A DNA stretch of 11,895 nt from Verrucomicrobia bacterium UBA1211 (GTDB taxonomy: Bacteria; Verrucomicrobiota; Kiritimatiellia; RFP12; UBA1067): positions 11,395 through 23,289 of the forward strand of contig DBXN01000115.1 in the NCBI GenBank assembly GCA_002309585.1, given 5' to 3'. Numbering within the stretch: the first letter of the stretch is position 1; every line of letters starts with the position of its first letter. Below the pieces are notes generated by a model. The model worked only from the letters and a program-made list of their open reading frames with translations, searched no databases and was not told the origin of the DNA. A program made the translations under genes and the position numbers. Shown in pieces: positions 1-9,400 of the stretch.

Positions 1-739
1 AGATTTGGCGGGCCGCCTGTGGGTCGGCGTGGACCGTGCAGTTCCCGTCCGGTTGGATGATGCCGTGCGTGGCGAAACGCGGCAGAAGCTCATCCGCCGT
101 TTCCCGCGCGAGGACGGCGAGGTCAAAATCCTCATTTCTGAAGGTGTGGCGCTTCTTTTCAAGCCGGCTGAAATCAAGGGCGTTCAGGACGAGCCGTTTC
201 AGGTGTTCGCTCTCACCGGCGATGGTCCGGAGCGCTTTCTTGCGGCGCTCGGGATCCAAGCCGTCGTCCTGCGCCAGTTCCGCGCAGAGGCAGATGGTGG
301 TAAGGGGTGTTTTGAACTCATGGGAGATATTGGAAATGAAGTCCGTTTGGCGTAGCGACTCCAACCGGGCGCGTTTCGCCGCTTGCGCCATGATCCAGCC
401 GCCGGAGACGAGCGAGACGAACAGAAGACCGATGATGGTTGCGTCAATCCATCCGAAATAACTTTTCGGTCCCGGCGGCGGGTGTTTCCGCGGCGGCAGG
501 CGGGGTTTCGGGTTGGGGGGCGGCATTCTTCGGTTTCGTTCCGCTTTCGGCGGCTTCTCCGAGTCGTTCGCGTTTGCCGCCTCTCCGGCATGGGGAGGAG
601 GCATGCCGGGCGAGAGTGCGGAGGGATGCGGCCGATTGGTCCGCATGTTTTCCACATGGACGAGCCTGAGCCCCCCGATCGCCAGGATCAGGGCGGGAAT
701 ACCGACGGCAAGGAAATAGAGACGGATGGTACTGTTCAT
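1..739 (-). CDS. Membrane sensor histidine kinase, C-terminal part missing at window edge
   Basis: This is the sensor of a two-component system: it autophosphorylates a histidine and passes the phosphate to a response regulator. The 246 visible residues start at ATG 739, the first in-frame start after an in-frame TGA. A first membrane segment (about 6-27) is followed by an extracytoplasmic stretch (about 28-93) very rich in Pro, with several Met and His. A second membrane segment spans about 99-119, and the DHp/HisKA domain about 130-195. The H-box reads SHEFKTPLTT with phosphoacceptor His140, which is canonical. No HAMP or PAS domain lies between the second membrane segment and the H-box. 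The ATP-binding domain should begin near the cut, so catalytic N and G boxes are not visible. The partner regulator is not in the window. GC content is high, unlike the neighbouring rec genes. The family is certain; the signal sensed is unknown. Confidence 0.93.
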   Translation of the reverse strand, partial: MNSTIRLYFLAVGIPALILAIGGLRLVHVENMRTNRPHPSALSPGMPPPHAGEAANANDSEKPPKAERNRRMPPPNPKPRLPPRKHPPPGPKSYFGWIDATIIGLLFVSLVSGGWIMAQAAKRARLESLRQTDFISNISHEFKTPLTTICLCAELAQDDGLDPERRKKALRTIAGESEHLKRLVLNALDFSRLEKKRHTFRNEDFDLAVLARETADELLPRFATHGIIQPDGNCTVHADPQAARQI

Positions 740-772
740 ACGGAAGGGCCAAACGATAGTTGAAAACCATCG

Positions 773-892
773 TCAATTGAGTATGACACGGACCGACTTC
801 TCCCGCAAGGGAAAAAGTTTGCGGTTCAAATTTTCTGCCAGAAAAATCAGTGCGACACCGGCCGCGCAGCGAAGGATGGCATGGATTAACAT
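773..892 (-). CDS. Possible 39-aa small protein overlapping the recD stop (doubtful)
   Basis: This 39-codon ORF starts within the recD stop codon: the junction reads TAATG, so its ATG shares one base with the TAA. That arrangement can allow translational coupling. The predicted peptide has one hydrophobic stretch (about residues 5-19, AILRCAAGVALIFLA) followed by a basic tail, so it could be a small membrane peptide. Against it, no clear Shine-Dalgarno is visible in the end of recD, no family is recognised, and the stretch also carries two inverted repeats and a promoter candidate for the downstream kinase. An ORF of this length by chance is quite possible. Confidence 0.2.
   Translation of the reverse strand: MLIHAILRCAAGVALIFLAENLNRKLFPLREKSVRVILN
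780..808 (-). promoter_or_regulatory. Weak promoter candidate for the histidine kinase
   Basis: On the minus strand a TTGCGG (-35, 803-808) and a CATACT (-10, 780-785) are separated by exactly 17 bases, with the -10 about 40 bases before the kinase start. Each box matches the sigma70 consensus only partly (3/6 and 4/6). The kinase may instead be read through from the rec operon, because no terminator was seen after recD. Confidence 0.25.
796..818. repeat. Short inverted repeat with GCAA loop
   Basis: ACTTCTCCC (796-804) pairs with GGGAAAAAGT (809-818), with one mismatch and one bulged A, around the loop GCAA, a GNRA-type tetraloop on the plus strand. No T-run follows on either strand, so it is not a standard intrinsic terminator. 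It overlaps the -35 candidate of the kinase promoter. Confidence 0.3.
829..847. repeat. AT-rich inverted repeat downstream of recD
   Basis: AATTTTCT (829-836) and AGAAAAAT (840-847) form 8-base arms with one mismatch around GCC. It lies 45-63 bases after the recD stop on the minus strand. It could be a binding site or a weak hairpin; the sequence following it on the minus strand has only three T's, so a terminator call is not supported. Confidence 0.3.
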
Positions 893-2826
893 TACGTTGT
901 CACATCAAGCGCGATTCCCGTATCGCGCTCCACCTTGGTTTCGATGGCATGATTGAGCGCGTCCTTTGTGCCGAGGATCACGGCCCGCTTCTTCGCCCGC
1001 GTGATACCGGTGTAGACGAGTTGGCGGTTCAAGAGCGGATGATCCTTGTTGTTCGGCAATACAACCAGCACGTTCCCGAACTCCGTCCCCTGGCTCTTGT
1101 GCACTGTGATCGCATACGCAAGTTCGTGTTCGGGGAGAAGTCCCACTGGGCAACAGACAACCTTGTCGCCGCGCGGGAACATCACAACCATACCCGATTT
1201 GCCATGGACAGTTACCCCGACATCACCATTCCAAAGTTTCTTAGACGGTGTGTTGCGTGTAATGATGACAGGAACGCCAGCCTTCACAAGCGGATTGAAC
1301 GGCAATCTGCCGCCAAACCGGGCCTTGACGAGGAGTTCATTGACTTCGTGAACACCATACGGTCCCTTACGGATGACCGTCAAAATACGCGAACGATCAA
1401 GCTCATCGAAAATGGCCTTCGCTTTGGGCGAATACTTCCCCTCTGTCAACGCCTCGTCATCTTTCAACTGAGTGTCAGAAGCCAATTCGACCAGTCCTTT
1501 TTCGTTCAAGAGACCGTAGTGTGTCGCCCAATCTAACAACCGTTCATGACAGAGGGACGGTTTCGCGTCTTTGGGCAACAGGCAGCGGAAACACTTGTTC
1601 TCCGCATCTGGGGAATCGAACGTATTCAGCCATTTGCCGTCAGTGGACAACGCCGCAGCAGAAGCGTTAAACTTCACGGAATCTCCACTGTTAATCGATT
1701 GTGCACTTTCGGCAAACGCTTTGGTAAACCGTTTGGACTCGGTGAGTCGAACAACAAACGGAGCATCTTTTCCACCTACGATGTCGCCTAGAAGAGCGCC
1801 CGTTTCCACAGACGGCAACTGATCTTTGTCGCCCAGCAACACAAGTCGGCAAGAGGGCGGCAATGCGGCAAGCAACGCCGTCATGAGATGGATATCGACC
1901 ATTGAGGATTCATCTACCACAACCAGTTTAAGCGGCAATCGGTTGTCCGCCTTGTATTTCCAGTCCGGTGGATAGCCGCCCAGCAGGGAGTGAATTGTTG
2001 AGCCCTCCAGCGACTCGATATTCTTCTTCATCGCTGGTCCAAGATCTGTGGCGGCTGCGCATTGATTTCGCAAAGCCTCGCCCATCCGTTGCGCGGCACG
2101 TCCCGTCGGGGCGGCCAGCGCTATTTCATCGACATCCAATCCCCGTGCCATCAAAGCGCGAAGCATCGCACAGACCACAGTCGTCTTGCCGGTTCCGGGA
2201 CCCCCGGTCACAATAACGAACCGATTTTGAGCGACTTTCCTTACGGCCTCCTTTTGCTGGTCATTCAGTTCGAACCCCTTAAATCCTGTCGCCGCCCCAA
2301 GTTCCGTCTCGGAAAGCGGTTTGTCACCATCCGTCCTTTGGGCAAGCATAGCGATGGTTTCCGATACCGTCTTCACGGCGGAAAGATTCCGCTGGAAGAA
2401 CCAGCGTATGTCATTGATACGATCTTTCTTCTCGACCTTGATGACCACATCGCCTTTGACACTTTCCGCCGCCGTAATGGCATCTTGCCATGCCTGGTAG
2501 ACCTTCTCCGCATACTTTTCGTCAGATATCGAGCCTTCCATAGTCTCCTCAAGATGTCCGCCCGCCAGCAAAAGCGGCACACCTTTTTCCGGACGAAGGA
2601 ATGCATTGCCTCCCTTCTGGGAGATGAACATCGCCGCAAGGAAAAGATAGGCGGCATTGTTCGCACATTTCGTGCGGTTGACAATGTCCCGCGCCGTCTG
2701 GAGTTCGCCAAACGAAAGCGAACCAGCGGCAACAAGTCGCGCCAATATATCGTGTATATCATCCGCATTGGTCTTTTGCGGTATTCCCAAAAGCGACAGG
2801 AATCTTTTAACTTCCATGATTTCCAT
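892..2826 (-). CDS. recD: Exonuclease V alpha subunit RecD, SF1B 5'-3' helicase
   Basis: RecD is the fast 5'-3' helicase of RecBCD and controls the nuclease state of the complex before and after Chi. The 644-aa product is close to the 608 aa of the E. coli protein. The N-terminal domain (1-185) contains a helical stretch, LFLAAMFISQKGGNAFLRPE, resembling the E. coli RecD N-domain that docks on RecB. Helicase motifs: Walker A GGPGTGKTT (208-216), Ia AAPTGRAAQR (239-248), DESS (305-308), GDKDQLPSVETGALLGD (332-348), VIRKGPYGVHEVN (484-496), YAITVHKSQGTEF (571-583) and YTGITRAKKR (605-614). The length and N-terminus fit classical RecD rather than stand-alone RecD2. The start ATG 2826 has AGGAGG six bases upstream. 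The reading frame runs back to an ATG at 2904, but that start would overlap recB and lacks this site, so it is rejected. Confidence 0.96.
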   Translation of the reverse strand: MEIMEVKRFLSLLGIPQKTNADDIHDILARLVAAGSLSFGELQTARDIVNRTKCANNAAYLFLAAMFISQKGGNAFLRPEKGVPLLLAGGHLEETMEGSISDEKYAEKVYQAWQDAITAAESVKGDVVIKVEKKDRINDIRWFFQRNLSAVKTVSETIAMLAQRTDGDKPLSETELGAATGFKGFELNDQQKEAVRKVAQNRFVIVTGGPGTGKTTVVCAMLRALMARGLDVDEIALAAPTGRAAQRMGEALRNQCAAATDLGPAMKKNIESLEGSTIHSLLGGYPPDWKYKADNRLPLKLVVVDESSMVDIHLMTALLAALPPSCRLVLLGDKDQLPSVETGALLGDIVGGKDAPFVVRLTESKRFTKAFAESAQSINSGDSVKFNASAAALSTDGKWLNTFDSPDAENKCFRCLLPKDAKPSLCHERLLDWATHYGLLNEKGLVELASDTQLKDDEALTEGKYSPKAKAIFDELDRSRILTVIRKGPYGVHEVNELLVKARFGGRLPFNPLVKAGVPVIITRNTPSKKLWNGDVGVTVHGKSGMVVMFPRGDKVVCCPVGLLPEHELAYAITVHKSQGTEFGNVLVVLPNNKDHPLLNRQLVYTGITRAKKRAVILGTKDALNHAIETKVERDTGIALDVTT

Positions 2827-2832
2827 ATTGTT

Positions 2833-2838
2833 CCTCCT
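2833..2838 (-). promoter_or_regulatory. Ribosome binding site of recD
   Basis: The minus strand reads AGGAGG, then six bases, then ATG 2826. The site lies entirely in the 16-base gap after the recB stop and decides the recD start in favour of 2826 over 2904. Confidence 0.85.
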
Positions 2839-2842
2839 TTCT

Positions 2843-5800
2843 TCACTCGCCATTCGAAATGGCGGCCAGCACACTTTGTTGACAATCCGCAAACATCTTG
2901 TCATCCATTACCTGCGTATATACGCCACTCTTTTCTCCCTGTTTGCCGCCTCTGACAAAAAGGTAGGCGATGCCGGCAAGCGACTCTTTGCCGAGCCACC
3001 GTACCACGGCTAGGGAATACAATTTGAACTGAAGCGGATAACCCGCGGCAAGCATCGCCGCCGAGACACTCTCAATGCCATAGTCTGCGAGCGAGTTCGT
3101 CTTCCAATCTAGGACGTATACGGGACCACCCTTCCCATCCGGACGGATTAAGAGGTCGATTTTGCCGTTGAACACACCATCGCGCAAAGAGCCATCCAGA
3201 TGTGGCGTGTCCATGCCCATTACCGCGGCTTCGTTCATCACGAACTCCACTTCGGCCAAGCGGTTCGCAAACGGGATATCCCTCAAGAATATCGTGCGTT
3301 GCCCGATTTCGATGTTTGTGTTGAGTGCGCGCCAGACCATACGGGCGAGTGTCCGTTCAGTGGAATCATCACCTTTTTTCTGGTTGTTCAACGTGTTCCT
3401 TTTCATCACCCCCCGTATGAGGGCCATCAACGGGCCATCATCGGCAAGGGCCGATTCGAGAGATTCTCTGCCGACGGCGAACCCGACATTGCCCTTCGCC
3501 TCGTCATTTCCACATAATGTCTCCATGATCTCATGAAACACATTGCCGGAAATACTGTTGCGCGGCAAAAGCGATTTGGGCAATTGCTGTACGGATGCGC
3601 GTTCTGCTATCGATTCATCCATTTCACCGTTGGCGGAAGGAACAACTTTCTCCGAGCCGCCATGCAGATTAAGGGATGAGAATGAATCCCACTGGAGACG
3701 GCGATTCTTCAGGGAGCCGATTTCGTAAAGAGAAGGCACGGGGTGCTGGGCAAGGGGCTCAGGGGAGAAAGGAACATCCCCGACGTCTGTGCCACTAGCT
3801 TGATACGCAATCGGTGTGTCTAAAACGGTTGGCGTATTGAAACACGCTCTAATCGCCTTAGAAAGAAAACCTTCTCCTAAAAGCGGCGATCCCTTACTAC
3901 CGAGCCCGAATTCGTTGTTGCCAACGCGAAGGTGTCGGTCCCATTTCGTCCACGGCAGGTAGAGCTTGTGTTCGGCGCGTGTCAATGCCACATAGTACAG
4001 CCGTTTTTCCTCGGCTAGTGAATCGGCATCAATCTCACTGAAACCTGCGGCGACGAATACAACCTTGTATTCCAACCCTTTAGAGGCGTGCATCGTCATG
4101 ATCTGAACGCTGTCGTTCTCGTTCTCCTTTTGCCGCAAGGTGCCTTCCTCGCCGGAACGCAGGTCATCTTTTCGCCAGGAACGCAAGAGTTTGGCAAAAT
4201 CATCCGGAACTAGGCCTGAACGGCCTTTCTCAGCCAGGAGCCGATCAAATACCTGCCGGAACACTGTCCAACGCCGGTCGAACTCGTAGTCGCCCTTGAT
4301 GGGGTGCGCCAGCGCCGTATCATTCATGACGCTCTCGAAAAGCGCGTTCCAGTTTCTTTTCGCCGCCAGCTCCTGCCACCGTTCGATAAGGTCAGTGAAT
4401 GCCTTGCCTCCGTTTGCACTCTTTGCCTCAAGTTGCGATGGATGGATGTTGAAAAGCGGTGTCAGGAGAAGCGCTGTAAGGTTTCCTGACCGCCCGGGCG
4501 CAGACAGGAAATCGAATAACGTGATCAGCGCTTCTGCCTCAATCGATTCGTAGATACCGCGCTCCTTGTAGTAGCTGTAAGGAATCCCTTTTTTCGCCAA
4601 TACGCGCTTTACGACATTCGCACCGAATTTGCCCCTTACTAGAACGCATATATCACTGTAGTTGATTCGGTGATCAATGACTTTTCCGGTCCCTTTGGAT
4701 TCCGGAGCGGTTGTCCTGTAAGCGACAGGAAGATCGTGCAGCCTTTTCATTTCCACAGCCGCATTCCGCATGAATACGGGAAGACACATGGACGCATTAC
4801 CGTAACCGGGAGATCCCTGATTGCCCACGATGTCCGGCAATTCTTCCGGTAACGCCTCCAGTAACGTAACGGCATCCCTGTCCGTTCGATCCTCCAACCC
4901 AAGGAAGCGTTCATTCCCTTTGGGATACGAAACATCGGAATAGTCAATTCGTTCTTCGTCTTTCCCCATACCGTAGAACCACTCGGAGTCATTCCCGAAC
5001 ATCTTGTTGAACGCACGGACAAGCGGTTCCGCCGAGCGGTATGTGGCATTTAATGTCTGAGGCGGTTGCGTACCATCGCCAACAGTGATTTTCTGTTTCG
5101 CCTCGAGGTATGTCGCAACGTCAGCGCCCTGAAAACTGTATATGGACTGCTTGGGGTCGCCCACAACGAGCAGGAATCCCTGTCTGGGTTCTGCCGTCCC
5201 ATTGCCATCAATTCGGTTGACACGGGAGGAGAAGATGCTGCGAAAAATCGTCCACTGCTTATTGTTGGTATCTTGGAATTCATCAACGAGCGCGATGCGG
5301 TATCTGCGGCGGATGGAATCCAGTAATGCGCTGCGTTCGCCATCGGCCTCGCGGTCAGCCTCCTCCATGATGACGCGATATGCCTTCGTCACCAAGTCAT
5401 CGAAAGTCAGCATTGCGGATTCCTCCTTGAGCCGTTTGAATATCGGCCAAGCGAGATAGGTGAGATCAGAAGCCAATTGCGTGGAAAGCGTACCGGATAT
5501 GTTATCGATCGCGGTTATCATCTCCCCAATTATAGGAATATGTTCACCCAGACGGCAGGCGTATGGCTTACTGATACGGGGATTGAGACGGTTATTGCCT
5601 CGCCCTCTGATTGCTCCGCATTTCATCACAGCCCTCATGAACGTCCTCTCATCGGGGGACGTTAATCCAGAGGCGACATCTACGAAATCCTCAAAATCAG
5701 GCTCGAATACCCTGCGATCATTACCGTTGAGCGGAAGACTCGAAATCTCTAACTCTTCCATAAGATGTTTATAAGTGCCCGTCGGGCACAACCGATTCAC

Positions 5801-6409
5801 TATGTCACATAACCCCGTCTTCAACCCATTATCCAGGCGTTGCGGTTCCGCTGGCGGCTGATCGGAGTCCGCACACGCCCTCAGCAGAGATTCCGCCATC
5901 GCGACAAGGTCATCCGTAGAACTCAAGCCTGCTGCTGTAATATAGGTTTCGTACAATTCCCCATAACGTTGTTTGAAGTCATTTCCCAGAAGCGCCTCTC
6001 GGACGGCTCGGTGGATGAAGTCACCATTCGAGCCCCCAATCTCCATCTGCATCGGGACGCGGTTCTCAAAGGCATATTCAGAGAGGAGCTCCCGACAGAA
6101 CGAATGAATTGTGCAGATCGTTGTCTCGTCAAAGTCCGCCGGAAGAACCCCCGCCTCCTCCAGAATGGCGCGGATACGGTCCTTCAGTTCGCCTGCCGCC
6201 TTCTCCGTGAACGTGACGAGCAGGATGTTCTTGACATCGACGGGATGGTCCGTGTTCGACACAAGTTTCAAAACAATGCTTTGGAGCGCGAACGTCTTTC
6301 CTGTCCCCGCCGATGCCTCGATGATACTGTCCCGGTCATACAGGAGCTTGTTCCAGACAGAGTCCTTGTCCCCAAGCCGCTTCGCGATGAATTCATCGTT
6401 ACGTATCAT
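2843..6409 (-). CDS. recB: Exonuclease V beta subunit RecB, SF1A 3'-5' helicase and nuclease
   Basis: RecB is the 3'-5' helicase and the only nuclease of the RecBCD complex; it also loads RecA in the E. coli system. At 1188 aa it matches the family size (E. coli 1180). UvrD-type helicase motifs: Walker A EASAGTGKTF (31-40), Ia LLVTFTEKAAGELKDRI (63-79), DEFQD (376-380), GDPKQSIYSFQGAD (417-430), NATYRS (454-459), TMHASKGLEY (772-781) and YYVALTRAEHKLY (805-817). After a linker of about 70-100 residues comes the PD-(D/E)XK nuclease: GNVFHE (His959), KIDLL (Asp1085), LDWKTN (Asp1101, Lys1103) and a QFKLY helix (Gln1127, Tyr1131). All expected catalytic residues are present. The start ATG overlaps the recC stop as ATGA (6406-6409), with GGAGG six bases upstream inside recC. 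Tight co-expression with recC and recD is expected. Confidence 0.97.
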   Translation of the reverse strand: MIRNDEFIAKRLGDKDSVWNKLLYDRDSIIEASAGTGKTFALQSIVLKLVSNTDHPVDVKNILLVTFTEKAAGELKDRIRAILEEAGVLPADFDETTICTIHSFCRELLSEYAFENRVPMQMEIGGSNGDFIHRAVREALLGNDFKQRYGELYETYITAAGLSSTDDLVAMAESLLRACADSDQPPAEPQRLDNGLKTGLCDIVNRLCPTGTYKHLMEELEISSLPLNGNDRRVFEPDFEDFVDVASGLTSPDERTFMRAVMKCGAIRGRGNNRLNPRISKPYACRLGEHIPIIGEMITAIDNISGTLSTQLASDLTYLAWPIFKRLKEESAMLTFDDLVTKAYRVIMEEADREADGERSALLDSIRRRYRIALVDEFQDTNNKQWTIFRSIFSSRVNRIDGNGTAEPRQGFLLVVGDPKQSIYSFQGADVATYLEAKQKITVGDGTQPPQTLNATYRSAEPLVRAFNKMFGNDSEWFYGMGKDEERIDYSDVSYPKGNERFLGLEDRTDRDAVTLLEALPEELPDIVGNQGSPGYGNASMCLPVFMRNAAVEMKRLHDLPVAYRTTAPESKGTGKVIDHRINYSDICVLVRGKFGANVVKRVLAKKGIPYSYYKERGIYESIEAEALITLFDFLSAPGRSGNLTALLLTPLFNIHPSQLEAKSANGGKAFTDLIERWQELAAKRNWNALFESVMNDTALAHPIKGDYEFDRRWTVFRQVFDRLLAEKGRSGLVPDDFAKLLRSWRKDDLRSGEEGTLRQKENENDSVQIMTMHASKGLEYKVVFVAAGFSEIDADSLAEEKRLYYVALTRAEHKLYLPWTKWDRHLRVGNNEFGLGSKGSPLLGEGFLSKAIRACFNTPTVLDTPIAYQASGTDVGDVPFSPEPLAQHPVPSLYEIGSLKNRRLQWDSFSSLNLHGGSEKVVPSANGEMDESIAERASVQQLPKSLLPRNSISGNVFHEIMETLCGNDEAKGNVGFAVGRESLESALADDGPLMALIRGVMKRNTLNNQKKGDDSTERTLARMVWRALNTNIEIGQRTIFLRDIPFANRLAEVEFVMNEAAVMGMDTPHLDGSLRDGVFNGKIDLLIRPDGKGGPVYVLDWKTNSLADYGIESVSAAMLAAGYPLQFKLYSLAVVRWLGKESLAGIAYLFVRGGKQGEKSGVYTQVMDDKMFADCQQSVLAAISNGE

Positions 6410-9400
6410 TTCGCACCTCCTGTCACATCTGTCTCCTTTATGCCGGACAACGGTAATCGGTAATATTTCTCATAGAGATCCTTCAGCTCCGCTTTGCTGG
6501 GGTCGCGCCGATACGTCTCCAACGTCTGCTCGACAACGAGTTCGTTGTTGAAACTCGATTTTTTCGAATTACCACGCCACTCTTCGGTCGTCAACTGTTT
6601 AAGAATCATATCCCAAGTGGCTTCACTGCTTCCATCAATCATTTCCCCATTATTCTCCGCTGTCTGGATGGCTTTTGCGAGTTTCGTGTAAGTGAAATCC
6701 ACATATTCCGAAGTGCTGTTTACAGAACGAAGGAAACTCCAATATCGCCTTGTCAGCCGTTGAAGATAATTCCGCGCCTCGTCTGGTGAGACATTCCAAT
6801 GCCAGACCGAGGTCAAGGCATTTCCTATGTCGATCACCCCGATGCGCAGAACCGTTTTTTCCACGGAATGCCGATCTTTTGCAAGATGCATCAGAAAAGC
6901 CATGAACGGTGCAAGTGTGCGGTCGATAGGCCGGATCTTCTCTTTCAAGTAGCCCGTCACGAGAACCGAAACTCCAGCGTCTGATTCCACCCAGTTCGGT
7001 GTTTCCGCGACGTACTGCACTTTAACAGCGGTCCCTTCTGAATCGTTGACCGTCAACGGAACACGTAACCTTGAAGTGTGGTCATTGCCCGCATTGACTC
7101 CGAATGCGGCGGCAAAGTTGCGCAGCATATCCAGCGACGGTGAGATCCGCTCGGTGATTGTTTCCTTGGCGAAATCACCGAGGAACCCCATCGGCAATTC
7201 TCCCGCAAACTGTTTCCCTTTGAATAACTTATCAAAAGCGGCATCCGCCTCGAGACACTTCGCCTCCAGTTCCCACTCTACGGGACCGCTGGAGACGCCG
7301 AGCGGGGAATCTACTTCCAGTTCCTTATCACGATAACCTTCCACGCCCACACCGAATTGGAATCGCAACACCGCGCGCAACGGCGATTTCAGGAACTCGG
7401 CGAGTTCATTCGCCGACACCTCGCGGCTACCGTGTTTGGTTGCGGCATCATTGTCGGCAGTCGAACATGCGTCCAGAGTGCTATTATTGTTACCTTGAAT
7501 GGGCTGGACAGCTGTTCCGTTAAATATCCCCAACCGCTCACGTGCCATCTTTCGGGCTATCGTTGAATACGTCGGCAGAATCCCCGCCTGCCGATCTTTG
7601 GGATCCCACTTCAGATCACGGACACAGCTAGGGCTATCGGACACGCTGGAGTGTGTTCCTCCGGCATCAGACTCGCCGCGTTCAAGAAGCGGATATTTCT
7701 CGAATTCCTCGAACGGTACGCCGATAATCATGTCTCCCGCGAACTCCTCCAATTCCCTGACTATCCCCGACGGGAATAGTTCCGCGTTCTTCTCAATGTC
7801 CTGATTTGGGTAGGAAAGCACAAGCCTGTCCCGCGCTGACATAACCGTTTCGAGAAAGAGATAACGATTAATCTTCGGTGTGGCCGTATCGCCCAGCCGC
7901 CATCCCGTACCACGTATATCCAGCGTGCTTGAACTTGTGCGACCGGGAAAGCCATTCGCCCCCAACCCCAACACGAAGATCTGCTTGAACGGCACAGGCC
8001 GCATCGGCTGAAGTCCGGCGATCGTCACACCGTGTGTCAGGTACCCGCCCTTACGGCAACTGATTCCGCCGACAAACTGTTCCACCGCGGCAAGCGCAAC
8101 TTCGCAATCCTGACTTCCAGGTAAAGATGTTAAACTTTCAAGTGTCTGCACAATTTGGCGCTGGATGGTTTCCTCCAGCGGGTTTTCGTCTGGCACGGCG
8201 AGAAAGACATTCATCAGTTTTGTGAGAGAAAACGCCCAGTTCTGTCTCCATTTAGTGTCGCCTTCTGAGCGATCAATGGCACATGACAAGATGCGGCGAT
8301 TGGGGGGATCTGGCTTTCCAAACGTCTCCTCTACCTTGCGATAGATAAGTTCCACGACTTCCGAGAACTTCAGCGCCTTGTTTCCACCCTCCCCAACAAG
8401 CGGCATATCTGTGTCTGATTCACCCTTGATCGACAATTTGTCCGCCACATGCGCAAGGCGGAGGCGCGAAAGCGCCCAGTCCCAATTGAACCTTGACGAG
8501 CCTTCACGGCTCTCGAATCCGTCAAACGCTCCCACTTTCTCTGTCAATTCCCGCCAGCCATCGACATCGGTTCCGGAGAAGCCGAGCGCTTTCTGAACAC
8601 ATGGATTATCCAGTACGGCAAAAAGTGTTTCCCGCGTGAGGCCCTTTCTGGCAAGGTCGGCGAGAGAAAGGAAACCCGCAAGGAACTGGCTATCCTCTGA
8701 TGCCGTGGTGTCGATCAGCCCATACGGAATCTGTCCTCGCGCATCGAATACCGCCTCAATGATAGGTCTGTAGTTGGCCATGTCGGGCACGAGCACGGCG
8801 ATATCGGAAAAACTGCAGTCCGGCCACGGACGTTCCCCGGAATTATCCGGTTTCCATACGGCACCGAGAATGGCGTTGTACACCATTTCCACCTCACGGC
8901 GGATACCTGGCACTCCCACAACCTGAAGCGAAGCGTCCTGGGGTACTTTGTCGATTTCGCTTGTACGGTGACGGATGGATTCCTGAATTCGGCCGAGAAC
9001 CGTATTCAAGCGTTTTTCCTTCTCGTCCGCGATGCATTTCCACACGAAATTGATCCGCCCGTCATTTTCTTCCTCAAGTTGTACTAAAAGCCGCATCGTC
9101 TCGCGCCCCGCAACACCCCACTGTTGGAGAAGCGGATTCTCAACGGAAATGTCCACTTCATCCGCATGCGACTTGCCAAGCCGCTTGATTCTTTCCCCCT
9201 TTGTCTCTATATCGCCCCAGTATTCGAGACAAACGTTGTTGTGATAAAACACTACCTCATGTGTGCAAGCGAGCCATGCGAGTATCTTCACCTGAAGAAG
9301 CGACAGCGTGGAGTGCCCGAAGAAATAGATGGTTTGTTTCGGTCCGCTGGGCGGTGTAGTGGACACACGGTCGAAGAGCTGGCGTAAAGAGAGACGTTCA

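Noticed and set aside
850..1536. 228-codon plus-strand open frame opposite recD
   Set aside because: It lies antisense to conserved helicase motifs of recD and shows no features of its own.
2827..2904. Longer recD start at ATG 2904
   Set aside because: It would overlap recB by 62 bases and adds 26 residues without family similarity; ATG 2826 has a perfect AGGAGG at ideal distance.
6400..6409. TACGTATCAT at the recB start repeated at 10322-10331
   Set aside because: A shared 10-mer with no further similarity on either side; in nearly 12 kb a match of this length is plausible by chance.
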